Source: Bacteroidota bacterium (GTDB taxonomy: Bacteria > Bacteroidota > Ignavibacteria > Ignavibacteriales > Melioribacteraceae). Taken from it: 60,655 nucleotides of DNA. The position numbers and the translations under genes are program-made. The DNA lies in assembly GCA_023447335.1 (NCBI GenBank), contig JAEXOD010000241.1:1-60655 (forward strand). The letters run 5' to 3'. Below the pieces are notes generated by a model, which was not told the DNA's origin, did no database searches, and was given only the letters and a program-made list of their open reading frames with translations. Shown here in pieces: positions 43,572 to 54,353 of this stretch (positions are counted from its first letter, which is position 1; each line of letters starts with the position of its first letter).

Positions 43572-45146
43572 TTAGCTTTCAATTTTGTATTCAACAATTT
43601 CTTTGTTAATTGCAACGGCTAAATACTTAATCGGTTTATTTCTTTTAATATACGGGGCAAAGTACTCTTTACTCTTTATCTGATTAATCGCAGATGCAAG
43701 CAATTCTTCTACATTTTGATTTTTGGCAACGTACTTGAACTCAATAATATAAATGTGATGATCTAATTCGATAACCCCGTCAATACGTCCTTTTGAAGTA
43801 CTTAGTTCAGAAAACATTGTTATTCCCACCAATTCCATTATTACATAAAACAATGAGTGATAATAGGCTTCTTTTTCTATGTGCAGTTGATAGGGTATTC
43901 CGGCAAATAAGCTTCTTATAAAGTTAATAAAGCTATCTAAATCGTTGTTTAATAAAGAATTCTGTAGTTGAATATTAAGCAATTTAATATCACTGACTTC
44001 TTTTTCTATAAATGTAGTTAGTATATGAGCCAAAAATGAATCCTTAACTTCTTTGTTAGGGTAATTAAGGGTGTAGATCATGTTAGAGCTGTCTAAATTT
44101 GTAATAGTTAAGTATCCCGTTTGGAAAAGAAGCGAACGATAATCAAAATTTTCTAAGTCATAGGAATCGAATAGGTCATCCGTAGCCATAAAGTTATTAA
44201 TGTTTTCAATTTTGAAATTGGTTTCCTTAAATTTATCTATTAAAAAAGTAGGAGTTCCTGTACTAAACCAATAGTTCTTAAACTTACCATCCGTAAAATA
44301 ATTTAAGATAGAAAAAGGATTATAAACAGTATTAACGCCGTCCCAGCTGTAACCGTTGTACCATTGTTTGATTTTTAGTTTAAGAAGTTCTTCGCATATT
44401 TGTCCTTTGTCGGATAAAGCAGGAATTCTATCGTTAAAATAGGTGTCTAGTTCAACTTGTGTAATGCCGCAAATAGTGGAAAATCTATCATCTAAAGTTA
44501 TATCTTTAAGATTATTTAAACCTGAAAAAACCGATACTTTACTAAATTTGGAAACGCCGGTTAAAAAACAAAACTTTATGTATTGGTCGTTATCTTTAAT
44601 TGAGCTGTAAAAATCACGCAAAACATCTCTATTTTCCTTAGCTTTGTCCGGCTTTGTTATATAATCAATAATGGGTTTATCATATTCGTCAATTAATATA
44701 ACAACATTGTTGATTTTGCTTAACTCTTGAAGCAATTTATTGAATACGGAATTTATGGTCGAGCCGGTAATAAAAACACCGTATTGTTTGCCAATATATT
44801 TCAGTTTATCAATGATTTCGCTTTGAAAGATATCTGAAGATTTACTATAAGTGATTGAAGAAAAACTAATATGAATAACAGGGTGTAGTTCCCATTGAAT
44901 TTTATCGTAAATGTACAAACCTTTAAATAGTTCTTTGTTCCCGTTAAAAATTTCCTTTAATGTAGAAATTAGTAATGATTTGCCGAATCTACGGGGACGG
45001 GAAAGAAAATAATATTTACCGCTTGTAATTAGCCTAGTAATTACTTCTGTCTTATCTACATATAAATAATCGTTATTTATAATTTCTTCAAAAGTTTGTA
45101 TTCCGATTGGTAGGTTTTGCATAATTAATCCGCTAAATGGATACAT
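43572..45146 (-). CDS. AAA-ATPase-like / PD-(D/E)XK nuclease fusion, copy B
   Basis: This 524-residue protein is the close paralogue of the one at 5664, with the same LPIGIQTFEEIINN start, SRPRRFGKSLL, VVILIDEYDKPI and C-terminal GRIDGVIEL...YIIEFKY nuclease core. About nine in ten residues agree by eye and the DNA similarity runs some 80 bases past both ends. Both copies are intact, so both may be used; recombination between them could invert or delete the plasmid's arcs (they are in the same orientation, so deletion or fission into two circles is expected). Confidence 0.85.
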   Translation of the reverse strand: MYPFSGLIMQNLPIGIQTFEEIINNDYLYVDKTEVITRLITSGKYYFLSRPRRFGKSLLISTLKEIFNGNKELFKGLYIYDKIQWELHPVIHISFSSITYSKSSDIFQSEIIDKLKYIGKQYGVFITGSTINSVFNKLLQELSKINNVVILIDEYDKPIIDYITKPDKAKENRDVLRDFYSSIKDNDQYIKFCFLTGVSKFSKVSVFSGLNNLKDITLDDRFSTICGITQVELDTYFNDRIPALSDKGQICEELLKLKIKQWYNGYSWDGVNTVYNPFSILNYFTDGKFKNYWFSTGTPTFLIDKFKETNFKIENINNFMATDDLFDSYDLENFDYRSLLFQTGYLTITNLDSSNMIYTLNYPNKEVKDSFLAHILTTFIEKEVSDIKLLNIQLQNSLLNNDLDSFINFIRSLFAGIPYQLHIEKEAYYHSLFYVIMELVGITMFSELSTSKGRIDGVIELDHHIYIIEFKYVAKNQNVEELLASAINQIKSKEYFAPYIKRNKPIKYLAVAINKEIVEYKIES

Positions 45147-45501
45147 AAATATACAAAAATAATTGAAAATGGCGAATTACCAAGCATAGTTTTTGTGGAA
45201 TATTCATTTCAAATATTAAAAATTCAAAATTGTATTTGTATCCAATGTGCTTCTATGGCATTGAAATAGGGGAATAATAGGGTGAAAGTCACTATGGTTA
45301 ATTATCAAGTCTTCCCGTTAACAACGTTATACGCCCGTTAACAACGCTATTTGACCGTTAACAACTTTTTGCTTGCAAAAAAAATATTCTTACCATATTT
45401 TTACAGAATATAAAAGGAGTAAATTTATTCATAATAAGTATTTGAGACTCTGTGAAAGTAATAAAGGATTAAAAAATTATCAAACAAATGAGAAAATAAA
45501 A
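45147..45501. repeat. Spacer with three 20-bp direct repeats
   Basis: CCCGTTAACAAC begins at 45314 and 45334, and the copy at 45354 reads ACCGTTAACAAC: a period of exactly 20 bases over 45314-45365. The left part (to about 45235) is the duplicated flank of the AAA-ATPase gene. The repeats lie 140 bases before the lipoprotein start and may be regulator-binding sites or a small iteron array of another element. Confidence 0.55.
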
Positions 45502-46755
45502 ATGCAATTATTAAAATTAATAGCTGTATTATTGTTAATGGTGGGTTGTAATTTAACAAATAGCGTAAGTGAGAAAAAAGAAGATTTAGAATTGACGTTT
45601 GTAGATGCCGCATCAATAGAGGCGTGGATAGAGGTGAAATCCAATAAAGATATGCCGAGTTGGAAAGTAAGTATAATGCAGAACGGAAATTATTTATATG
45701 ATGTGCATTTATCTAAAACCGATACAATAATATGTTTGGATTCGTTAAGTCCAAAAACAAAATATGAGGTATATGCTATATCAGACGGTAAAAAAAGTAA
45801 TGTAATAAGTTTTAGCACTTTAGATACCACAAGTCACGATATTACATGGATAGATTATCAATTGGGAGATGATGTTAGCGGCTACTTAAATGAAATAGCG
45901 ATTATGGATGAAAATAATGTAAATGCAGTGGGGGCATTATATAAAAACGGAGAAGATACGCATTATAATTTAGTAAAATATAATGGTAATGAATGGGAAC
46001 TAGAGAGGGTGGAATATCGCGAGCAAGGGAGTATTTACATCCTAGAATATTTTTCAATTTATAGTGTAAATAACAATAGCTATTGGTTGGGTAGTGCAAT
46101 ACCAATGCAATGGAACGGAAGCAAATATTTACAATGGCTATTAGATACAACAGTATTTCGTTCTCGAATTTATTCAATAGGCGGTACTAGAAATGATAAT
46201 ATTTATATAGGAGGAGCAAAAGGGCATCTTGCAAATTATAACGGAATAAAATGGCAAAAAATTAATAGTAAAACCGATTTACTAATTGCAGGTATAAAAG
46301 CCTATGATAATTATAAGACAGGGAAAGAAGAAGTATTATGTATTGCATATAATTCAAATTACGTTGGTGCACGGCGAAATGCAATTATAAAAATAACAGA
46401 AAGAACTAATACAATAATAGAAAATATTACTACGCTAAATAATTGTTTAAATATATGGACAAACAAAGGATTCCCTATTTATGTAACAGGCGGAGGACTA
46501 TATAGTAATAAAACAGGAAAATGGGAAGATGTAAAAGTTCCGACAAACCATGAATCAAACAGAATGGCAATAAACGGGTTGAACGATATAATAGTAAATA
46601 GTTACGGTCAGTTAGCTCACTATAACGGGGCAACATGGCGAGTATATAATGTTAATGAAGGTTATTATAGAGATATTGAAATAAAGGGGAATTTAATAGC
46701 AATGTGCGGTTCAAACGGTTCAAAACCTTTAATTAAAATAGGAATTAGAAATTAG
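45502..46755 (+). CDS. Lipoprotein with Fn3-like and propeller-like regions
   Basis: The ATG at 45502 gives 417 residues starting MQLLKLIAVLLLMVGCNLTNS, a lipoprotein signal with Cys at 16; earlier starts in the same frame (45373) would add a charged leader and spoil it. Residues about 25-105 look like a fibronectin-III domain (LSPKTKYEVYAISDG, VISFSTLD). The rest has repeated YNG...W units (LVKYNGNEWELE, LANYNGIKWQKI, LAHYNGATWRVY), typical of a beta-propeller. It is probably on the outer membrane. No enzyme motif is seen. A strong hairpin follows the stop. Confidence 0.75.
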   Translation: MQLLKLIAVLLLMVGCNLTNSVSEKKEDLELTFVDAASIEAWIEVKSNKDMPSWKVSIMQNGNYLYDVHLSKTDTIICLDSLSPKTKYEVYAISDGKKSNVISFSTLDTTSHDITWIDYQLGDDVSGYLNEIAIMDENNVNAVGALYKNGEDTHYNLVKYNGNEWELERVEYREQGSIYILEYFSIYSVNNNSYWLGSAIPMQWNGSKYLQWLLDTTVFRSRIYSIGGTRNDNIYIGGAKGHLANYNGIKWQKINSKTDLLIAGIKAYDNYKTGKEEVLCIAYNSNYVGARRNAIIKITERTNTIIENITTLNNCLNIWTNKGFPIYVTGGGLYSNKTGKWEDVKVPTNHESNRMAINGLNDIIVNSYGQLAHYNGATWRVYNVNEGYYRDIEIKGNLIAMCGSNGSKPLIKIGIRN

Positions 46756-46775
46756 GAGGTAAAGCTTAAAAAAAC

Positions 46776-46804
46776 AAGTACCGGTGCTTGCATCACCGGT
46801 ACTT
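46776..46804 (+). terminator. Strong hairpin terminator after the lipoprotein gene
   Basis: Perfect 11-base arms AAGTACCGGTG (46776-46786) and CACCGGTACTT (46794-46804), loop of 7, preceded by a run of A. It can act on both strands. Confidence 0.7.
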
Positions 46805-46910
46805 TATAACAAAAGAAATTATTATATTATTTAGTCTAGCACACTACTTATAACTTCTATTTGTTATAAAAAAATACTAAATATTTTAACAAATAACAAT
46901 CGAGAGCATT

Positions 46911-49900
46911 ATGAAATCAATTTTAAAAATTATTTTATTTATTATTTTTTTAGAAAACATTACTAACGGGCAAGAATTAAAAGTAAGTAATAGTAACGGG
47001 GTTTTTATAAATTATAATACAAGGATAGGAGCCCCAATAGTGTTAAATCAAGGTTCAGGTGATAGAGTTCTTACTCCAACAAGATTTGTTATAATGGACC
47101 CTACGAATGATACTGAAAAATTGTCAACCGATTATAAAAATGTACTAAAATATGTGCTTGGGATTTATAGCAAAATTATAGTGTCAAATCAACCAATTAA
47201 TGTATTAGTCAAAAAACAAGATTTGGACACGGGGCCTTTGGCTAACTGTGTAACCACCTCTTATTATAATTCAGTAGAATCCCCATTCCACCCTAATTAC
47301 CAATATCCTATTGCGCTTGCGGAAGCAATTAAAGATGAAAACCTTAATGGTGCAGAAGCAGAGATGATAATTACGGTAAATATTAATAACTCCATTGTTT
47401 GGAATCTGGATACAACCGGAGTTTGTGTGAGCAATAAATATGATTTGGCAACCATTCTAATGCACGAAGTATTACATGGGCTGGGATTTACCCATTCTAT
47501 AGTGGTGAATAGTAATAATTTGACAGCGACAAGTAAATTTAATAACTGTCAAACAAATACTAAGGGTTATTTTTCGACAATTTATGACAAATATATTGTA
47601 CAGGAAAATTACATTACGGCGCAGATATTAGCAGAAAATTCAAATAATTATTCCATGTATAGCAATTGTATAGATGGTAGCGTTTATTATTCGGGGATAA
47701 ATACCAACAATTTTTTAAATGCACAAGGTATTTATGACTTACCGAAAATATATGCGCCGTCAGAATGGGCTGCCGGAAGTAGTATCTGTCATCTTGATGA
47801 GAATACCTATCCTGCCGGAAATACAAATTCATTAATAACACCAAATTTCGGATTAAACGAAGTAAATCATTCCATCGGCGAAATAGCCGCAAAAATATTG
47901 GAAGATTTAGGCTGGACAATTAATACTGTCATTACAATAACAAATCCGACTAATATATCAGAATGGACAAGAGGAGAAACATATAATCTTACGTTTACAT
48001 CAAATAAGCCCTTAAATACTTTAAATTATGCCATCAAAAATAATAATAATGTAGTTGTTCATTATGGCACTGCTGCAATTGTCGAAGGGAATAACCAAAT
48101 ACCCATTCAATTAAGTCCGAATTGTAGTATAGATGAATATAGGTTTTATTTTTATAACTCGGAAAATGTTCTAATAGGAAGAAGTGAAAAGTTTAAGATT
48201 GTTCCGAGAGTCGTTTCAACGCCATTAATCAGTCCGGCAAGCGGTAACTATTTTGAACCAATCGAAGTAGAGTTAACCTGTAATACACCTGGTGCTCAAA
48301 TTTATTATTCAACCTCCGGAGATCCTTCGAATTTCTCGACATTATATGCGGGAAAGTTTTATTTAGTACCAAACGAAGCCAATCCAACAATAACACTAAA
48401 AGCTGTTGCTTATAAGGATGGTTATACAAGAAGCTCAATATCATCACAAGTCTATAAATATTCAGGTGTAAAGATAAAGCAAGTAAGCAGTGATAATATT
48501 GTATTTGGGCATTATGATGAATATAAAAATAATGTTTGGATAAGTCGTCCGTCCAACACCGCTGTTCCCAAAATGAATCCGACCATTATTAGGGCAGATA
48601 CAAATTATCAAAGCAATATTCAGGAGAAGTTTCGTCATTTTCAACTAGGAAGCGGAAATGACATTTTATATCAAAATTGGTATAGCGCTGATTTAATAAA
48701 TAGTGCTATAAATGAGATAACTGCGCAGTATAAAAAAACTTACTTAACAACCATTCAAACCACTATTGATGGGTTCTTTGTTAATCTTAACGGATCGTTA
48801 AAATTTAAAGATCCATGGTTGATGATGGAAAGCGATAACTCTGCTAAGGGAAGGCGAAATAAGGGTTTATATCCTACTTGGGTAACTGTTAATTCTCCTT
48901 TCGTTCCGGATTATACAGCAAGTCAAAACGGATATGTTTACAAAGGGATATTTTTAAATGAAGGTCTTTCATTACAAGTATTAGATCCGCCATACTACTC
49001 GATAGGACTTAATAGTAATATAAGCTTTAATAATAAACCATGTTATTTTGTAAAGTGGAAACAAAATCAAATAAACGGACAAAACTCCGCAGAAATTGCA
49101 TATATAAATAGTTTGGAAACTCCTATAATATTTAAACAGGCTAATTCTGTAATTACCGCTGAATTAAAAGGGACCAATATTTCAAATAATGTAAATACTT
49201 ACAGTGCAAACAGCCAACGTAAAATAATAAGGACAAGTAGTGATAATTATTTGCACTCTGTTTATGAAAGCATGGGGATGGTATGGTATGAGAGAAGTAC
49301 GGATAATGGTGTAACATGGAAGATAATGAACAATGGTTCTCCGTTAAGTCAAAACAACGCCAAAAACCCTTGTTTAATCTCTAACGGCGAATATATGGTA
49401 ATAATAGCATTTCAAGAACAAAACGGAGATGAATTTAAAATAAGAATTCAATCTTTTAATTATATTGACGATATAATTTTAGCCAATTATTCAAGAGAAA
49501 TACACAAACCATATACTGATGAATGTCATCCTGCAATTAGTAGAGCAGCATATAATTCGTTTTATAAAATTATGGTAGCGTGGGAAGAGAAGGACGGGAG
49601 TCAATGGTGGCCGGCAGGAGGTATTTACTATATTATTGGAGATCTTAATTATACAGGAACACAGTTTTCTTTTTCGGATGGAGCCAATTTAGCCATTAAT
49701 ACAGATCAAACATGCAGTAATCCAACGTTGATGGGGAACAATGCATACCCTGCTCATTTTAATCTTGCATACCAACAAAATATAACGAATAGTAGCTCAA
49801 AAATATGGTATCACCATATTGGTATTGATAATAACGGAATACCAACGGATGCTACCAGGCAAGAAGTATCATATGGAAGCGGATATACAAAGAATTATAA

Positions 49901-51158
49901 TCCTTCGATAATAGAAATAAACAATGGTGCAAGAGTTGTATGGGTTGGCGAACGTGAGAGTGCCGGTATTGATAGACCTACAACAGTAGAGGGAACGGGA
50001 GTAAACGTACTTAATAAGACAAGTACAACAACAGAAAAATCTGTTGTATTTAAGTCCCCGTCATACTATCGCTTTTGGTATTTTGGTAATAACGTGCAAG
50101 GTCCAACAATTACTCGTTCGAATGATAATTTAGCTTATGTTATTGCTTGGAACGAGACCAATAATAACAGTAATAAGTTCGTTGATAACAACTTAACGAC
50201 TATAAAGAATTTTAATTTAGCCGGGAATTATGTTCAAGTGGCAAACGGTGCTACAAAACAAGATATGATAGGAATGGTCTTCGATTCACGTACGGCACCA
50301 TATTCTTTTACTAAAACAAACAATATAGGTTCTTATTATCCAAAGTTAATGCCCGGTATAGTCGGAATTAATTATGGCAGACAAGGATTGGTCAAGAAAG
50401 ATAGTTCACAAATCTACTTTAGGATAGGGGATATTTGGAATAACGGAGAAAGTGTGAACTTTTTACAGGTTCCTGAAGAGTATATAACGAATGGATTAGA
50501 ATCTTTAAACAACATTCTTATTAGCGAACCTTTCGAAATTTCGGATGGTGAGAGCTTTATATATAGTGTTCAATACGGTCTTGTAGAGAGTGGGGCATCA
50601 AAATTAGGTGCTAATAACTATATTAACTTTAAGGTTAAGTTAATCGAAGCAAATACGGGTGAGACATTAAGGATATTTGATAATGTTACTTATTCAGATA
50701 CTGATTACGAACAGTATAATAATTTATTGTATCAAGTAAATGTAAATGGTATAGGCAACAAAGAAGTAAAATTATGTTTAGAGATAGTAAGCAATTCAGT
50801 GGCGGAATATTTTGTTGCCGACAAGGTTAGCGATGAAGATGTAATGGCAAAAGCCAATATAAAGCAAGTAGAATTAACACAAGAGATCGAGATAAATAGT
50901 TACGATTTATATCAGAATTATCCAAATCCGTTTAATCCTACCACAAACATAACTTATCAGATACCTAAAGATGGGCATGTGTCTCTAAAAATATATGATG
51001 TATTAGGAAAAGAGATAATTACATTAGTTGAAGAACAAAAGACAAGAGGAAAATATACAGTCACATTTGACGGTAGTAACCTCGCCAGTGGGGTGTATAT
51101 CTACAGATTAGAAACAGGTAATTTTGTTAGTACAAAAAAACTTATGTTAATGAAATAA
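46911..51158 (+). CDS. Large secreted metzincin-like metallopeptidase with type IX sorting domain
   Basis: This 1415-residue protein has a signal peptide (MKSILKIILFIIFLENITNG), and the zinc motif HEVLHGLGFTH at 185-195, which is HExxHxxGxxH of metzincin peptidases. Around 435-520 is a chitobiase C-terminal-like domain (STPLISPASGNYFEP ... IYYSTSGDPSN). Residues about 770-1090 carry sialidase-like BNR features (SSDNYLHSVYESMG; YERSTDNGVTWKIM). The tail has YQNYPNPFNPTTNITYQIP and ends STKKLMLMK, the type IX sorting domain. It is likely a surface or released protease acting on glycoproteins or host matrix. Terminator hairpins lie on both sides. Confidence 0.85.
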   Translation: MKSILKIILFIIFLENITNGQELKVSNSNGVFINYNTRIGAPIVLNQGSGDRVLTPTRFVIMDPTNDTEKLSTDYKNVLKYVLGIYSKIIVSNQPINVLVKKQDLDTGPLANCVTTSYYNSVESPFHPNYQYPIALAEAIKDENLNGAEAEMIITVNINNSIVWNLDTTGVCVSNKYDLATILMHEVLHGLGFTHSIVVNSNNLTATSKFNNCQTNTKGYFSTIYDKYIVQENYITAQILAENSNNYSMYSNCIDGSVYYSGINTNNFLNAQGIYDLPKIYAPSEWAAGSSICHLDENTYPAGNTNSLITPNFGLNEVNHSIGEIAAKILEDLGWTINTVITITNPTNISEWTRGETYNLTFTSNKPLNTLNYAIKNNNNVVVHYGTAAIVEGNNQIPIQLSPNCSIDEYRFYFYNSENVLIGRSEKFKIVPRVVSTPLISPASGNYFEPIEVELTCNTPGAQIYYSTSGDPSNFSTLYAGKFYLVPNEANPTITLKAVAYKDGYTRSSISSQVYKYSGVKIKQVSSDNIVFGHYDEYKNNVWISRPSNTAVPKMNPTIIRADTNYQSNIQEKFRHFQLGSGNDILYQNWYSADLINSAINEITAQYKKTYLTTIQTTIDGFFVNLNGSLKFKDPWLMMESDNSAKGRRNKGLYPTWVTVNSPFVPDYTASQNGYVYKGIFLNEGLSLQVLDPPYYSIGLNSNISFNNKPCYFVKWKQNQINGQNSAEIAYINSLETPIIFKQANSVITAELKGTNISNNVNTYSANSQRKIIRTSSDNYLHSVYESMGMVWYERSTDNGVTWKIMNNGSPLSQNNAKNPCLISNGEYMVIIAFQEQNGDEFKIRIQSFNYIDDIILANYSREIHKPYTDECHPAISRAAYNSFYKIMVAWEEKDGSQWWPAGGIYYIIGDLNYTGTQFSFSDGANLAINTDQTCSNPTLMGNNAYPAHFNLAYQQNITNSSSKIWYHHIGIDNNGIPTDATRQEVSYGSGYTKNYNPSIIEINNGARVVWVGERESAGIDRPTTVEGTGVNVLNKTSTTTEKSVVFKSPSYYRFWYFGNNVQGPTITRSNDNLAYVIAWNETNNNSNKFVDNNLTTIKNFNLAGNYVQVANGATKQDMIGMVFDSRTAPYSFTKTNNIGSYYPKLMPGIVGINYGRQGLVKKDSSQIYFRIGDIWNNGESVNFLQVPEEYITNGLESLNNILISEPFEISDGESFIYSVQYGLVESGASKLGANNYINFKVKLIEANTGETLRIFDNVTYSDTDYEQYNNLLYQVNVNGIGNKEVKLCLEIVSNSVAEYFVADKVSDEDVMAKANIKQVELTQEIEINSYDLYQNYPNPFNPTTNITYQIPKDGHVSLKIYDVLGKEIITLVEEQKTRGKYTVTFDGSNLASGVYIYRLETGNFVSTKKLMLMK

Positions 51159-51167
51159 TTTAGATAG

Positions 51168-51192
51168 GGGCGGAGTTTATCATCCGCCCTTT
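51168..51192 (+). terminator. Terminator after the metallopeptidase gene
   Basis: GGGCGGA (51168-51174) pairs with TCCGCCC (51183-51189), loop of 8, followed by TTT. It begins 9 bases after the stop. Confidence 0.7.
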
Positions 51193-51734
51193 CTTGCTTT
51201 TGAATTAACATAAAAGGAATATTATTTAGTTAAACTATTATGATATCTTGCAAAAGCGAAAATAATTTATTAATTTATACTCATAAAAAGGAAAAAGACG
51301 GCAAGTTTCTGAAGCAATATGGTTGATTGGCGTTCCGGCTTTTCTTATTAGATATACTATATAAAATTTAAATGTTTATTGAATTTATGGGTTGGTAGTA
51401 TTCTATAATTAAATAGTCTAAAAGATGGCACATTTAAATAATCAATATCTGGTTAAAGGGATTTGGAGGATAGAAAATTATTCGAATAATAATATACGAT
51501 GCAAAAAGTAATATTGGGTTAATACATCTCAATAATTATTTGATAATTTCATTAAAATTATCGGATAATTATGTCTTTAAAAATCCATCTAATATCAAAA
51601 CACTTTGCTTGAATGCCGGTGTTGTGTACAAGATGGTGCTATGTTTGAATTATATCGAAATAAAATAATGCAGTTAAGGAGCGTTGAAATTTTGTTAATT
51701 AAAATAATTAAGAATAATATAAACAAGGATCGAC
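51193..51734. other. Spacer upstream of qat with a flanking repeat
   Basis: No gene is seen. At 51285-51350 is an element (AAAGGAAAAAGACGGC ... GGCTTTTCTTATT) that resembles 56541-56607 on the other side of the Qat operon. Its ends can pair (GAAAAAGACGG with CCGGCTTTTC). The remainder, AT-rich, should hold the qat promoter. Confidence 0.4.
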
Positions 51735-53621
51735 ATGTGGTCAGATAATGAAACATCAGAAGATTTATTAGGATTTAAGGTTCATGCTGATCTTCTTGTT
51801 CAAGTAATTGAGGATGAGACTATTTTACCTGTAACTATAGGTCTTTTTGCAGATTGGGGTGGTGGTAAATCAAGCATAATGAAAATGATTATGAACGAAC
51901 TTGAAAAAGAGGATAATAAGTCCAGCACCATTTGTCTTTATTTTAATGGATGGTCTTTTGAGGGGTATGAAGATGCAAAATCCGCTCTTATCTCTTCAAT
52001 CCTAGTTCAGCTGGGGGAGCATAAAACATGGAAAGGTAAAATAAAAGACGAAGTAGTTGGGTTGTTAAAAAGAGTTCAGTGGATGAATTTGGCAAAATAT
52101 GGAATAAAACATATTGGGATTCCTCTAGTAGCGGGGGCGCTTACTGGTGGGGCAGGAACTATACCGGCAGTTTTGGGTTCTATAATTAATCCCGAAAAAT
52201 TTTCTAATCAGAAAGATGAAGAAAAAAACAAAAAAGATAATAGTCTTAATTGGTCTGAATTGATAAATGCTGATTCAAGCCAACCCGATATTCTTGATGT
52301 TCGTAAATTTAGAGAAGACTTTGGAAAATTGATTAAGAAGACTGAAATTAAATGTTTGGTAGTCTTAATAGATGATCTTGATAGGTGTTTGCCAGATCGT
52401 ATCATAGATACTTTAGAAGCCATAAAACTATTTGTTTCAGTTCCAAATACAGCATTTATAATTGGAGCTGATCCTAGGATCGTTCGGCATGCAATAGCAA
52501 CAAGGTTTAACAACCAATCCTTAATTGCTGAAAAACTTGATGAAGCAAAATATGATATTGTAGATGACTATTTAGAAAAACTGATTCAAATTCCTTATTC
52601 GATTCCACGTTTATCACCTACTGAAATTGAAACATATATGAATTTATTAGCTTGTAAAAGATATTTGAAAGATGATGAATTTAAAAATATACTTAGCGAC
52701 TTGCAAAAGAAAAGAGAAGAGGATGCTTTAACTTCTTATAGATATGCTGACATTAAATCTATACTTAGTGAAAATATTAATCAAGATCTAAAAAACCAAT
52801 TACTTTGGAGTTATAATGTTGCAGAAGCAATAACAGAAGGATTAAAGGGTAACCCACGACAAGTAAAACGGATGTTAAATGCAATGATTCTTAGGAAGAG
52901 ATTGGCTGTAATTGCAAAACTTGATATTAGAGATGATGTACTCGCCAAATTAATGGTGTTAGAATATTCTTTTGAAGAAATGTTTAAAGTTCTTAATGAT
53001 TGGCAAACAAGTGAGAAGGGATTTCCTCAAAATATCAAGAATCTTGAAAAAATGATTTCGGAAGGAGATGATACAAAAGAGCCAAAGTTGCAGGAATGGA
53101 ATAGACATGAAATAAAAGCTTGGTTAAGGTTGGAACCTCAATTAAGTACAATTGATTTACGAGATTATTTTTGGTTGGCTAGAGATAGAACAGAATCTCT
53201 AAAAATAGGCCAAATAATGACTTCTTCAAATACAAAAAAAATACTCAACCAATTAATGGGTAATGATGGAGAGCAAAACATAGGTGCACGAAATTCCAAT
53301 TCATTAACCGGTTCTGAAAAAGAATTATTGTTGGAATTATTAACTAGAAACACTAAAAATAATCCAAAAGAAAATAATGGGATTAAAGCACTTCAAAAAT
53401 TAATAACAAACAAATTCCCCAATGCTTCTAAAGCGCTTATAGAAATAATGGATCACTTACCAATAAATGACATAAGTCCTGCATGGATTATATATTTAGG
53501 AACAATCAGAGATCCTCAATCACAATCTAAAGATGAAATTGATAAGTTGTTAAATAAATTGGCAAAATCTGAGGATAAAAAAATAAAAACCGCAGCTCAT
53601 ACAGCATTAGGAGGGAAATAA
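51735..53621 (+). CDS. qatA: QatA, KAP-family ATPase of the Qat defence system
   Basis: This 628-residue protein is a KAP P-loop NTPase: Walker A LFADWGGGKSSIMKM (about 37-51), Walker B CLVVLIDDLDRCLPDRI, and sensor FIIGADPRIVRHAI. Between these is a Gly-rich hydrophobic stretch (IPLVAGALTGGAGTIPAVLG), which in KAP proteins may touch the membrane. It is the first of four genes in the order ATPase, QatB, QueC-like, TatD-like, which defines Qat. Known: all four are needed for phage defence; the mechanism is not settled. Confidence 0.9.
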   Translation: MWSDNETSEDLLGFKVHADLLVQVIEDETILPVTIGLFADWGGGKSSIMKMIMNELEKEDNKSSTICLYFNGWSFEGYEDAKSALISSILVQLGEHKTWKGKIKDEVVGLLKRVQWMNLAKYGIKHIGIPLVAGALTGGAGTIPAVLGSIINPEKFSNQKDEEKNKKDNSLNWSELINADSSQPDILDVRKFREDFGKLIKKTEIKCLVVLIDDLDRCLPDRIIDTLEAIKLFVSVPNTAFIIGADPRIVRHAIATRFNNQSLIAEKLDEAKYDIVDDYLEKLIQIPYSIPRLSPTEIETYMNLLACKRYLKDDEFKNILSDLQKKREEDALTSYRYADIKSILSENINQDLKNQLLWSYNVAEAITEGLKGNPRQVKRMLNAMILRKRLAVIAKLDIRDDVLAKLMVLEYSFEEMFKVLNDWQTSEKGFPQNIKNLEKMISEGDDTKEPKLQEWNRHEIKAWLRLEPQLSTIDLRDYFWLARDRTESLKIGQIMTSSNTKKILNQLMGNDGEQNIGARNSNSLTGSEKELLLELLTRNTKNNPKENNGIKALQKLITNKFPNASKALIEIMDHLPINDISPAWIIYLGTIRDPQSQSKDEIDKLLNKLAKSEDKKIKTAAHTALGGK

Positions 53622-53622
53622 C

Positions 53623-54351
53623 ATGGGGACATCAAAAGGATATATCATGCCAAAAGGGGGTAATTGGACTACTTTAAAACAAGATACTAATAAATTTTTC
53701 CGAAAAGACATTGCTGCTAAAGATTTAATTAAAAAGTATATAGAAACTTACGGTGGCTTTGAAAAATTAATAAAAGGCAGCTCTAGTGGAGGAGGTGGTG
53801 GCAAGGGAAAAGATACAAATGTGCTGGAAGCGGTTAACAGAGTTGGTCATTTTTTCAATACAGTTGCAAATAACGGGTTAACAGAGGCCTTAAAACAGGA
53901 AGGACTAAATTCATTGATTGGTAAGGATGCAAATGAAATTTATTCAGGACTTTTAGAGGCTTTTGCAACGAATTCGAATACTTTAGATGAAATTATAGTA
54001 AGAACAGCGCTTGGTGATTTACTATTAGAATTATTTAGTGATAATCTTGAATATTCGGCTTTGGATGAGGCATTTAATGACAAAATCGATTTTGAAGAGG
54101 TACAGAATATCATAGGATTGTTTATGGGGTATTATATTTACGAACTTTTTTGTCGAGACTTCTATGAGGATTGGGCAAATAAAATAGGGACTGATAAAGC
54201 AAATATGGAGTTGAAAGAAGTCAAAGAGAGTGCTTTTATGTTAATTAAATTAAACTTTGATAAAAAGAAAAATATTAATCTATCAACCTATAAAATAGAA
54301 CAGATAATAGATAAAACGGTAAGTGATATAAAAGAAATATTTGAGGCATAG
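53623..54351 (+). CDS. qatB: QatB
   Basis: This 242-residue protein begins one base after the qatA stop. It has an N-terminal segment MGTSKGYIMPKGGNWTTLK, a Gly/Ser stretch (SSSGGGGGKGK, about residues 51-61) and a helical rest with no catalytic motif. Position and form match QatB, which is a protein of unknown activity found only in Qat operons. Confidence 0.82.
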   Translation: MGTSKGYIMPKGGNWTTLKQDTNKFFRKDIAAKDLIKKYIETYGGFEKLIKGSSSGGGGGKGKDTNVLEAVNRVGHFFNTVANNGLTEALKQEGLNSLIGKDANEIYSGLLEAFATNSNTLDEIIVRTALGDLLLELFSDNLEYSALDEAFNDKIDFEEVQNIIGLFMGYYIYELFCRDFYEDWANKIGTDKANMELKEVKESAFMLIKLNFDKKKNINLSTYKIEQIIDKTVSDIKEIFEA

Positions 54352-54353
54352 AA

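Noticed and set aside
46911..51158. Sialidase as the main function
   Set aside because: BNR-like stretches exist, but the catalytic FRIP motif is not seen, while the HExxHxxGxxH zinc motif is complete.
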